A DNA stretch of 8,881 nucleotides from assembly GCA_030610915.1 (NCBI GenBank), contig JAUWQS010000051.1, positions 1 to 8,881 on the forward strand. Direction: 5' to 3'. Position numbers and translations under genes: made by a program. Of this stretch, positions 1-5,416 are shown piece after piece. Under the pieces are notes generated by a model that saw nothing but the letters and a program-made list of their open reading frames with translations, was not told the origin of the DNA and did no database searches. Origin of the DNA: Pseudomonadota bacterium. GTDB taxonomy: Bacteria > Desulfobacterota > Syntrophia > Syntrophales > JADFWA01. Position 1 is the first letter of the stretch; the number at the start of each line of letters is the position of its first letter.

Positions 1-59
1 TTTGCGCTTTCCAAGATATCCAGCTTCTGCTTTTGCGTAAAATGGTACTTCTTTTTCAT
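1..59 (-). CDS. N-terminal start of a helix-turn-helix/transposase-like protein (partial)
   Basis: Only the first 19 codons lie in the window; the gene runs off the left edge. The start is convincing: an ATG at 59-57 is preceded by a strong Shine-Dalgarno sequence seven bases upstream. The visible peptide, MKKKYHFTQKQKLDILESA, is lysine-rich and hydrophilic. The pattern of a basic start followed by 'FTxxQKLxIL' resembles the N terminus of helix-turn-helix proteins of the IS3 OrfA or integrase type, which would suggest an insertion-sequence transposase. This is a judgement on 19 residues, so the family call is weak, although that a gene starts here is fairly secure. Confidence 0.5.
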   Translation of the reverse strand, partial: MKKKYHFTQKQKLDILESA

Positions 60-66
60 CGCACTT

Positions 67-74
67 CCTCCTTT
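67..74 (-). promoter_or_regulatory. Strong ribosome binding site
   Basis: On the minus strand the sequence is AAAGGAGG, seven bases ahead of the ATG at 59. It fixes the start of the partial gene at the left edge. No clear promoter could be picked out upstream of it. Confidence 0.7.
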
Positions 75-144
75 AATTTTCCAGAAGAAAGTGTTACCCT
101 CTTTTTGCCAATTCTTTACGGATTCTTAGTAGCAGATACAATTA

Positions 145-220
145 GCAGGTAAGTAAATGCAAATACAAAGCTACAGGTAAGCTGTTGAGCTGATTAGCTC
201 ATCAGCTCATTAGCTAATTA
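145..220. repeat. Composite intergenic repeat: 26-bp unit plus 8-bp-period AGCT array
   Basis: Bases 145-170 are a diverged copy of a 26-bp unit found twice near 2124-2191; both end in the same ATACAAAG/CTACAAAG. Bases 182-199 (CTGTTGAGCTGATTAGCT) are identical to 2151-2168. From 189 on there is an array of period 8, AGCTGATT-AGCTCATC-AGCTCATT-AGCTAATT, in which AGCT recurs with variable spacers. The array touches the 3' end of the four-helix-bundle gene. It is self-complementary and could fold on either strand, but it has no U-run and is not a classical terminator. Confidence 0.75.
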
Positions 221-592
221 TTTTCTCATTGATTTGATTAGTGAATTTATCATTTTTGTAATTTCTTCTGCCATAACTTGAAAATCCAAGACTTTTTCTT
301 TTGTTATCCAGCCAACTCTTTCCAGGATAATCAGTAATGTAACTACCTCAAAGAGAGAGCCTCTGGCTATGTAGAGAAACTGGATAAACTCCTTTGTAGT
401 CTGCCGACCTTTCCCCTCAGCAATATTCATCGACACGCTGGTACACGCAGCTTCAAGCTGCTCGATAAGACGAAAATGCTTTCTGGGAGTATCCATCTCA
501 TCAATTACTTTTATCACCCGTTCCGCAAACTCAACAGCTTTCTGCCAAACCTTTAAATCCTGAAAACTAAAAATGTTTCCCTTACTATCCAT
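218..592 (-). CDS. Four-helix-bundle protein (S23 / 23S rRNA intervening-sequence type)
   Basis: This 124-residue protein matches the family usually annotated as 'four helix bundle protein' or S23. It has the usual length and hallmark segments: FQDLKVWQKAVEFAERV near residues 10-26, a RLIEQLEAACTSVSMNIAEGKGR core near residues 41-63, FIQFLYIARGSLFE near 69-82, and a C-terminal helix. The family forms small all-helical bundles and was first seen in intervening sequences of 23S rRNA genes. Relatives include the Avd accessory protein of diversity-generating retroelements. Here there is no rRNA and no reverse transcriptase, so it is a stand-alone member of unknown function. AGAGG just ahead of the ATG at 592 supports the start. 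Repeat arrays abut both ends of the gene. A broken paralogue lies at 6282-6554. Confidence 0.85.
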   Translation of the reverse strand: MDSKGNIFSFQDLKVWQKAVEFAERVIKVIDEMDTPRKHFRLIEQLEAACTSVSMNIAEGKGRQTTKEFIQFLYIARGSLFEVVTLLIILERVGWITKEKVLDFQVMAEEITKMINSLIKSMRK

Positions 593-596
593 ACGA

Positions 597-602
597 CCTC
601 TT
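597..602 (-). promoter_or_regulatory. Ribosome binding site of the four-helix-bundle gene
   Basis: On the minus strand AGAGGT sits four bases before the ATG at 592. It supports this start. Confidence 0.5.
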
Positions 603-609
603 CTTACCA

Positions 610-654
610 GCTTATTAGCTCATAAGCTCATCAGCCAATGAGTTTATCAGCTCT
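610..654. repeat. 8-bp-period AGCT array between S23 and AlbA-type genes
   Basis: The period-8 pattern runs AGCTTATT-AGCTCATA-AGCTCATC-AGCCAATG-AGTTTATC-AGCTCTTC, with decay towards the right. It fills the gap between the four-helix-bundle gene and the stop codon of the AlbA-type gene, and it enters the last codons of the latter. The same array type recurs at 189-220, 2100-2168 and 2224-2267, so every gene boundary in this block carries a copy. Confidence 0.7.
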
Positions 655-2080
655 TCTCTTTCACTGGTTGAGATGAATATTTCTGTTTCGGGCTTGTATG
701 TCTGTCAGGAATTGTCATAAATAACTTTTTCTGATCAATAAGTGGTTTTAAAATTTCAGACCTGAAATGTTCTCTATGTTTTAATCCAAGATAATTCATC
801 ATTTCCTTAACTGTCCTTGCTTTTTGGCAAAAAGATATCAGCTGAGCCGAAACCGCTTGCTCGGTAACTTGCTCGGTAACTTGCTCGGTAGCTTGCTCGG
901 TAGCTTGAGAAGTTATGGGAATTATTATTTTAAAAATATCTCCTTCAATTAACTGGGGGTCAACACCCCCGGAATAAATACCGGTATATTTATAAAGATT
1001 TCTTACGCCGGAACCCAGTTCATCCGCCCGGCCAATCTCTTTGAAAAAACGAGCGATAACCGGATTTTTGGGATAAGGAGTGAAATCCGAAGGATTGATT
1101 ATGCCATGGCCATGTGGACGGTTGGCATTCTCCGTTCTTACCTGGTTATTTTCAATAATAAATTTTGCAGGGAAACCACTAAGATATTCACGGTGAATCA
1201 GAATATTGGCGACAACCTCTCTGAAAATCTGGTCTCTCAGACCTATGCGCCGATCTTCTTCCAGATAAAAAGGGTCAGACAAGTGCTTGGCCACAAATGC
1301 CATCAAGCGGTCATAGCTTTCAATCAAATTGGTCCGAATATCATCCCGGTCATCATAGCGGTCGAGATTAATTCTTCTGAGAATAGCATCGGTGCGATAT
1401 TGGGGAACTATACTCTGAATAACCTCATCACTTCCCAGGAGAAGAACAGCCGCCAGGGTATATCCTTCTTTACCACTCTGGTAATCACGCTGATATAAAC
1501 GAGCGCTTTGCAAAAGCTGTTCATCGCCCATGCCACCCCATGGATGGTTCGGATTATCCGCCCGAACCATTTTTTGTACGCGATGAATAATATCGCTTCG
1601 TAAATCATTCATTGTTACATAAGGGTAGATACGATTTTCAGAAAACGTACTCTGTTTACGAATATAAAGATGAGCGACTGAATCCGGTTGATTAGTAATA
1701 TCCAGATCGCCGTCTTCGTTTCGATCAAAAATTTTACCAATACACCGGTGAACTTGAGAGCTTTCCGGGATGGCAAAATAAAGCAAAATTTTTCCATCAA
1801 TAGTGATTGTCTCGGGCAAAGCATACAAAGGAGGATTAATCTTTTGCGGATTATTCAGGGTGACAACCAGGTCTTTTTTTATTCCTGAAAGCGCCTCGGG
1901 ATCGATGCCGCTAATGAAACCGTCATCCCGAACACCAAGAATAATATGACCACCGTTACGGTTGAGAAAAGCACAGATACTTTCATACACATCTCTATTG
2001 ACCTGGGTCCGGCATTCTTTGAACTCAGTCGTCAGACCCTCGCCACCTTTAATAATTTTTCGCAATTGTTCAGCAATCAT
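647..2080 (-). CDS. AlbA_2/Schlafen-domain putative transcriptional regulator (RecG-C-like ATP-binding fold)
   Basis: This 477-residue protein is intact and of usual family length. Residues about 10-145 are an AlbA_2 (Schlafen AAA-4) domain, with E-F-K near residues 19-22 and NRNGGHIILGVRDDG near 40-54. A GHKL-type segment often labelled 'RecG C-terminal' follows near residues 280-390, with FREVVANILIHREY and later GRADELGSGVRNLYKY. A run of four (A/V)TEQ repeats links this to a C-terminal winged-helix-like part. Proteins of this architecture are usually annotated as DNA-binding regulators or 'ATP-binding proteins'; actual targets are unknown, and no helicase motor is present. The start at 2080 lacks a strong Shine-Dalgarno; only GGCGG lies upstream. 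Repeat arrays flank both ends, suggesting that this gene and the S23 gene sit in a repeat-bounded block. Confidence 0.85.
   Translation of the reverse strand: MIAEQLRKIIKGGEGLTTEFKECRTQVNRDVYESICAFLNRNGGHIILGVRDDGFISGIDPEALSGIKKDLVVTLNNPQKINPPLYALPETITIDGKILLYFAIPESSQVHRCIGKIFDRNEDGDLDITNQPDSVAHLYIRKQSTFSENRIYPYVTMNDLRSDIIHRVQKMVRADNPNHPWGGMGDEQLLQSARLYQRDYQSGKEGYTLAAVLLLGSDEVIQSIVPQYRTDAILRRINLDRYDDRDDIRTNLIESYDRLMAFVAKHLSDPFYLEEDRRIGLRDQIFREVVANILIHREYLSGFPAKFIIENNQVRTENANRPHGHGIINPSDFTPYPKNPVIARFFKEIGRADELGSGVRNLYKYTGIYSGGVDPQLIEGDIFKIIIPITSQATEQATEQVTEQVTEQAVSAQLISFCQKARTVKEMMNYLGLKHREHFRSEILKPLIDQKKLFMTIPDRHTSPKQKYSSQPVKEKS
855..908. repeat. 12-bp in-frame tandem repeat encoding (A/V)TEQ
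   Basis: Four full copies and one half copy of a 12-bp unit (ACTTGCTCGGTA or GCTTGCTCGGTA on the plus strand) are nearly identical. In the minus-strand gene they encode four (A/V)TEQ units in the linker before the C-terminal winged-helix-like part. Because 12 is a multiple of 3, gain or loss of a unit would change linker length without breaking the frame. The near identity of the units points to recent slippage. Confidence 0.9.
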
Positions 2081-2099
2081 ATTATACCGCCAGGTTAAC

Positions 2100-2191
2100 A
2101 GCTAATCAGCTGATAAGCTAATGAGCTGGTGAGTAACTGCAACTACAAAGCTGTTGAGCTGATTAGCTGGTGAGTAACTGCAACTACAAAG
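2100..2191. repeat. AGCT array with a 41-bp-spaced duplicate of a 27-bp unit
   Basis: A period-8 array (AGCTAATC-AGCTGATA-AGCTAATG) runs into a 27-bp unit at 2124-2150. After CTGTTGAGCTGATT the same 27 bases are repeated exactly at 2165-2191, a tandem period of 41 bp. The unit begins AGCTGGTGAGTAACTGCA and ends ACTACAAAG. A diverged copy of unit and spacer occurs at 145-199, on the other side of the S23/AlbA block. No gene is seen between 2081 and 2219. Confidence 0.85.
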
Positions 2192-2219
2192 TTTGTAATG
2201 GCTTGCTTCGTCCCTACGC

Positions 2220-3033
2220 TCAAGAGCTAATCAGCTGATGAGCTAATGAGCTTATCAGCTTATCAACCACATAATCCTGCATTTCTGTCGTAAGTTCCGG
2301 GTATATGGGTAGCGCGATGGTGTGTTTGGTTGCGTATTCACTGTTGGGAAAATCGCCGGATTTATAGCCCAGGTATCTGAAGCATTCTTGTTCGTGAAAG
2401 GGCACAGGGTAGTAGATTTCGGTGCCTATGTTGTTTTCAGCGAGGAATTTTCGCAGTTCATCTCTCTGTTCCATTACGGATATGACGTACTGGTTATAGA
2501 TATGGAATTCCCTTTTGTAGGCGACATCTGGCTTTTTGATGCCCTTGACGTTCAAGTTTTCGTCGTAGTAGGCGGCATTTTCCTGTCTCATCTTGTGCCA
2601 CGTATCCAGATGAGGCAGTTTTACGAGAAGGATTGCAGCCTGTATCGGATCAAGCCGGAAATTGCCTCCGATCAGGGCATGGTAATATTTTGGTTTGGCG
2701 CCATGGTTTCTGAGCTTCTTCAGTTTTTCATCAATGGTCGGATCGTCTGTGACAACCATACCGCCATCGCCCATGGCTCCGAGATTTTTGCTGGGGAAGA
2801 ATGAGAAACAGCCCATGGTTCCCATAGTGCCGGCTTTTTTTGTTCCGGTCTTTGAAGGATATCTCGCGCCGATGGCCTGTGCCGCATCCTCAATGACCGG
2901 GATATCGTATTCTTTTGCAATTTCAAGGATGGGGTCCATGTCCGCGCACTGGCCATAGAGATGAACAGGGATGATTGCCTTTACTCTGTCTCGTTTTTCT
3001 GTCTCCGATTCAAACCATTTCCGCAAACATAGA
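2220..3033 (-). pseudogene. DegT/DnrJ/EryC1/StrS sugar aminotransferase, 5'-truncated
   Basis: About 270 residues of a PLP-dependent nucleotide-sugar aminotransferase remain; whole family members are about 370-400 residues. Present are [15 protein letters not shown], the PLP-ring aspartate segment [13 protein letters not shown], the Schiff-base lysine motif [27 protein letters not shown], and [20 protein letters not shown]. The first roughly 110-130 residues, including the Gly-Thr/Ser-Ala phosphate-binding region, are missing. The reading frame runs upstream straight into the inverted repeat of the transposase element, and the only nearby in-frame start is a TTG at 3026 without a ribosome binding site. 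The C terminus is also altered by an AGCT array. The enzyme class transfers an amino group from glutamate to a keto-sugar nucleotide. The sugar is not determinable. Almost certainly non-functional. Confidence 0.85.
2224..2267. repeat. 8-bp-period AGCT array overlapping the aminotransferase 3' end
   Basis: The array reads AGCTAATC-AGCTGATG-AGCTAATG-AGCTTATC-AGCTTATC. On the minus strand it encodes the last residues of the aminotransferase, [13 protein letters not shown], which replace a normal family C terminus. The array has therefore invaded or replaced the natural 3' end of the coding region. Confidence 0.75.
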
Positions 3034-3058
3034 GGGGTCAGGTCTTCATTCTTGACAG
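3034..3058. repeat. Left 25-bp terminal inverted repeat
   Basis: It begins GGGGTCAGGTCTTCATT and ends CTTGACAG, and is the exact reverse complement of 4048-4072. Read on the minus strand it supplies the final transposase codons L-S-R-M-K-T-stop. In another minus-strand frame it gives V-K-N-E-D-L-T-P-L leading into the truncated aminotransferase. Confidence 0.95.
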
Positions 3059-3991
3059 TTTTAACTTATTTTCTATCTTTCCGATCTTTTTGCTTAGTTT
3101 ATTATCTTGGCCGAGTTTCATGGCAATACGGCGACTTGCTTGCGATACCCCGGAATCCCCAATATCAAAATAGTTGCCGATTTCTTTCAGCATTTTTCCA
3201 GTGTGTCTATGACAAAGATAAATTTTCACACCTCTGGCCAATCCCCGATTTTCCCTAAAAACGGAGTCCACTTCTTCTATTATCTCCTCTACCGAAGGCT
3301 TGCCAGAAAGCTCTTTTAAGGCAGGCACGTTAGGGTCAAATTCCTTATTCGACAGGTACTTATCTTTTATTGCTTCAATAAAATCGACTCTTCCCAATAT
3401 CGTTGAACTCACTACATCCCTTAGTGGACTTTTATATTCTTGCCCAATCAAGCTTTCAACAAAAGCTCGATATCCTTTCTGAGCATCTGAAATCTTCTTG
3501 CCAAAATATCCAAGGATAAAATCCCTGACCATCCACTTGGGTGACTTTTTCAGGCCGATATAATACTGGTAACTTGACCAGCGATATTGCTCCGGTCTGT
3601 CCACCATCTTCGCCCTGACCGGATTCAAATGGATATAACGGGAAACCTCTTTAGCGTATTCATCGGCATCAATAAGAATTGCCTTATACCGGCCCTGAAA
3701 CAGATGGCCTGATCGCTTCTGTTTGAGATTGAAGTAAGTTGTATAAGCACCGTTTATATGCTGCATGATTTGCGAAAGATTGCCGAAAGGTGTTTCCATC
3801 AAAAGATGGTAATGATTGGTCATAAGACAAAAAATGTGGATTAAGGCTCCATACCTCTCGGTTGCGGATTCCAGATATGAAAGAAACCTTTCTCTGTCTC
3901 CCTGGCTTTTAAAGATATCTTTTCTTTCGTTTCCCCGCGATGTAACATGATAAAATGCTTCAGGATAAGCTATTCTCAATGGTCGTGCCAT
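3038..3991 (-). CDS. REP-associated-type tyrosine (Y1 HUH) transposase with DnaA-C-like tail
   Basis: A full-length 317-residue single-strand transposase of the Y1_Tnp/RAYT group. The N terminus [21 protein letters not shown] is family-typical. The metal-binding HUH motif is [11 protein letters not shown] near residues 56-66, and [14 protein letters not shown] and [11 protein letters not shown] follow; a tyrosine in this region is the expected catalytic nucleophile. Residues about 225-300 look like the DnaA C-terminal helix-turn-helix found in larger members of this group, for example [21 protein letters not shown]. Such enzymes cut and rejoin single-stranded DNA at hairpin-bearing ends. All key motifs are present, so it may be active. 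The start ATG at 3991 has only a weak GAGAAAG upstream. The last seven codons, stop included, lie inside the left inverted repeat, so element end and gene end are fused. Confidence 0.92.
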   Translation of the reverse strand: MARPLRIAYPEAFYHVTSRGNERKDIFKSQGDRERFLSYLESATERYGALIHIFCLMTNHYHLLMETPFGNLSQIMQHINGAYTTYFNLKQKRSGHLFQGRYKAILIDADEYAKEVSRYIHLNPVRAKMVDRPEQYRWSSYQYYIGLKKSPKWMVRDFILGYFGKKISDAQKGYRAFVESLIGQEYKSPLRDVVSSTILGRVDFIEAIKDKYLSNKEFDPNVPALKELSGKPSVEEIIEEVDSVFRENRGLARGVKIYLCHRHTGKMLKEIGNYFDIGDSGVSQASRRIAMKLGQDNKLSKKIGKIENKLKLSRMKT

Positions 3992-4033
3992 GATTGCTTC
4001 TTTCTCGTTAAACGATATTGTGGCCTTTGTATA

Positions 4034-4294
4034 TCAAAAAAGCTTATCTGTCAAGAATGAAGACCTGACCCCCTTTTGGTTATTGAAATCCACATCAAAA
4101 ATTATCCTCAATTTCCCCTTTCTGAGTCTGTAGTAGCCTTTCCAGTCACCTTTTAGCTTTTTCACATCAATATTGATATTCTCGCCTCTCGTCTTTGTTA
4201 GAAATTTCCTCAGCTCTTCTGTAACCTTGACGTGGATATCTTCTTTTTCGAAAAACCTTCGGGCGTCTCTGGAATAGTTTATTGTCCACTTCAT
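4034..4294 (-). pseudogene. RelE/ParE-family toxin, C-terminally truncated by the transposase element
   Basis: This 86-residue protein has a clear RelE/ParE core: MKWTINYSRDARRFFEK at the N terminus, then KKLKGDWKGYYRLRKGKLRIIFDVDF near residues 44-69. RelE-like toxins are mRNA interferases and ParE-like ones poison gyrase. In the normal protein a strand such as 'VDRIDFRGDVY' follows and carries residues needed for activity. Here the sequence after FNNQK switches to [12 protein letters not shown], encoded by the inverted repeat and adjoining element DNA. The toxin has thus lost its last strand and is probably inactive. Its ATG overlaps the antitoxin stop codon by four bases (ATGA), the usual coupling in such operons. 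Confidence 0.8.
4048..4072. repeat. Right 25-bp terminal inverted repeat
   Basis: It begins CTGTCAAGAATGAAG and ends ACCTGACCCC, and is the exact reverse complement of 3034-3058. On the minus strand it provides the substitute C-terminal residues GVRSSFLTD of the truncated toxin. Confidence 0.95.
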
Positions 4295-4494
4295 GCTTCT
4301 ATACTATCGCTGCAGGCAATATCCCTGACTGAATCCGGTTTTCCATAAGTTGTTTCAATATCCTGCATCTCTTCCCTGGAAACTGTTGGCAGATTATCCA
4401 TCCAAAACCAAAACTTTTCCTCATGCAGAACCTCTTTAACAGCCTGCTTTATGAAACTGTAAAGCTCATTTTTGTCAACAGTGATTTGTTGCAT
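4291..4494 (-). CDS. Antitoxin of the RelE/ParE-type pair
   Basis: A 67-residue acidic protein encoded directly before, and overlapping by four bases, the truncated RelE-like toxin. It has an N-terminal helical stretch, VDKNELYSFIKQAVKEVL, followed by WMDNLPTVSREEMQDIETTYGKP. This pattern is familiar from small partners of RelE/ParE toxins that are usually annotated only as hypothetical. No ribbon-helix-helix or other DNA-binding domain is obvious. A GGAGG lies eight bases ahead of the ATG at 4494, supporting the start. With its toxin damaged, the antitoxin may now be a leftover. The function is inferred from pairing and size. Confidence 0.7.
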   Translation of the reverse strand: MQQITVDKNELYSFIKQAVKEVLHEEKFWFWMDNLPTVSREEMQDIETTYGKPDSVRDIACSDSIEA

Positions 4495-4497
4495 CGT

Positions 4498-4506
4498 TCA
4501 TCCTCC
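4498..4506 (-). promoter_or_regulatory. Ribosome binding site of the antitoxin gene
   Basis: On the minus strand the sequence TTTGGAGGATGAACG precedes the ATG at 4494. The GGAGG is well placed. An earlier ATG in this stretch is out of frame. Confidence 0.6.
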
Positions 4507-4528
4507 AAATAAGATTAAAGATTCAAGC

Positions 4529-5416
4529 TCAAAGGTGAAAGCGATCACCGATCTTAGTCTTTCTTTCGCACTCCCATTCTGTTATTTTGATGAAACTGTC
4601 AAGTGTTTTCACCAGAAAACCGTCTTTTTCAATTCCGATAACTGAACCGATGATGCCCTTATATGAAGGCGCCTTTTCGATTATACTGGCCTTGTTTATT
4701 TTTATTTCTTTATCCGCAATAAAACTTCTTGCCATCGGCCCTGGTTTGCAGATAGCGCGTATAAAGTTAAAGATTTCGCGGCTTGTTTGATTCCAGTTTA
4801 TTGTTTCATCCCCCACACGTCTCTGGCCACAATACATCCCCTCTGGATGAATTTCAGACTGCGGAATCGGGATCAGTTCATTTGCCTGGATTAATTTTAC
4901 AGAATCATACAAAATCTTTGCGCACACCACGTATGCGGTTTCGAGTAATGTTCTGTAATCATCGTTGTCTGTAATGGGGAAAATTCTCTGTAAGATAATA
5001 TCCCCGGTGTCTATGCCTTCATCCATGTAATGAACTGTTATGCCAAACTCTTTTTCGTCATTGATAAGCGCCCAGTTGAGGATGTTTCGTCCACGATAAA
5101 AAGGTAGTTTCCCAGCGTGGCAGTTTATCGTTTTCAATAGCGGCAAATTTATGATTTCGCTTTTGAATATCTGGTTAAAACTCATGGATACAAAAAGATC
5201 GCAATTATAACCCTTCGCTTGTTCGATGAATTCCTTGGAATTAATATTCTTATGTCTAATGCATGGTATCTGATATTGTCTGCTAAGCTCTCTCAACGTA
5301 TTATCCTCAGAATCGTATCGAGGGCAGATAAACCTGATTTCAATATCTTTATCGGCGATCAGCCGATTAAATGCCTCATGCGCCCACGGGCCGTCCGCAA
5401 AATAACCAATTCTTAT
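4529..5416 (-). CDS. Sugar N-formyltransferase (methionyl-tRNA formyltransferase fold), start codon irregular
   Basis: About 295 residues of a formyltransferase that uses N10-formyltetrahydrofolate. The N-terminal strand IRIGYFADGPWAHEAFNRL is followed by LFVSMSFNQIF. The catalytic Asn-His pair is in NCHAGKLPFYRGRN and the Asp in MDEGIDTGDII. A C-terminal FMT_C-like part follows (INWNQTSREIFNFIRAICKPGP). The short GKLP loop and the sugar-enzyme neighbours favour amino-sugar formylation (VioF/WbkC/QdtF-like) over initiator tRNA. The conserved N terminus is encoded upstream of the first canonical start, a TTG at 5296. The frame is open back to 5491, with no ATG, GTG or TTG before that TTG. I place the start near ATA 5416 or ATT 5410, where homologues usually begin. 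So it either uses a rare start, depends on the upstream acetyltransferase through the G10 tract, or has lost its start. Confidence 0.8.
   Translation of the reverse strand: MRIGYFADGPWAHEAFNRLIADKDIEIRFICPRYDSEDNTLRELSRQYQIPCIRHKNINSKEFIEQAKGYNCDLFVSMSFNQIFKSEIINLPLLKTINCHAGKLPFYRGRNILNWALINDEKEFGITVHYMDEGIDTGDIILQRIFPITDNDDYRTLLETAYVVCAKILYDSVKLIQANELIPIPQSEIHPEGMYCGQRRVGDETINWNQTSREIFNFIRAICKPGPMARSFIADKEIKINKASIIEKAPSYKGIIGSVIGIEKDGFLVKTLDSFIKITEWECERKTKIGDRFHL

Larger units (their letters stand above)
3034..4072 (-). mobile_element. Complete 1.04-kb HUH (Y1, RAYT-type) transposase element with 25-bp terminal inverted repeats
   Basis: The element is bounded by two perfect 25-bp inverted copies, 3034-3058 and 4048-4072, and contains a single full-length Y1 transposase gene. 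The left copy includes the transposase stop codon. On both sides the adjoining gene is truncated exactly at the element edge: the DegT aminotransferase on the left and the RelE-type toxin on the right. I see no target-site duplication, which fits single-strand HUH transposition, but perfect terminal inverted repeats are not typical of IS200/IS605 ends. Confidence 0.85.

Noticed and set aside
218..592. Avd protein of a diversity-generating retroelement
   Set aside because: The family is related, but there is no reverse transcriptase and no template/variable repeat pair in the window.
218..592. 23S rRNA intervening sequence
   Set aside because: No rRNA sequence surrounds the gene; both neighbours are repeats and protein genes.
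1106..1498. Plus-strand frame of 130 codons inside the AlbA-type gene
   Set aside because: It is antisense to a well-conserved protein, has no ribosome binding site and resembles no family. The same holds for plus-strand frames at 2322-2804 and 6578-6945.
1408..1824. Minus-strand frames of 66 and 69 codons at 1408-1608 and 1615-1824
   Set aside because: They are alternate frames of the AlbA-type gene with no protein-like features of their own.
2081..2095. TATAAT at 2081-2090 (minus strand) as a promoter -10 box for the AlbA-type gene
   Set aside because: It directly abuts the ATG, leaving no room for a leader, and no -35 box is visible within the repeat array.
189..2267. CRISPR-like array
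   Set aside because: The repeats have a period of 8, 12 or 41 bases without unique spacers of 30 or so bases, and no cas genes are present.
3020..4085. Target-site duplication around the transposase element
   Set aside because: The bases just outside the inverted repeats (ATAGA on the left, CTTTT on the right) do not match.
4529..5296. Formyltransferase starting at the TTG at 5296
   Set aside because: This would discard about 40 conserved N-terminal residues (IRIGYFADGPW onward) that are clearly encoded upstream in the same frame.
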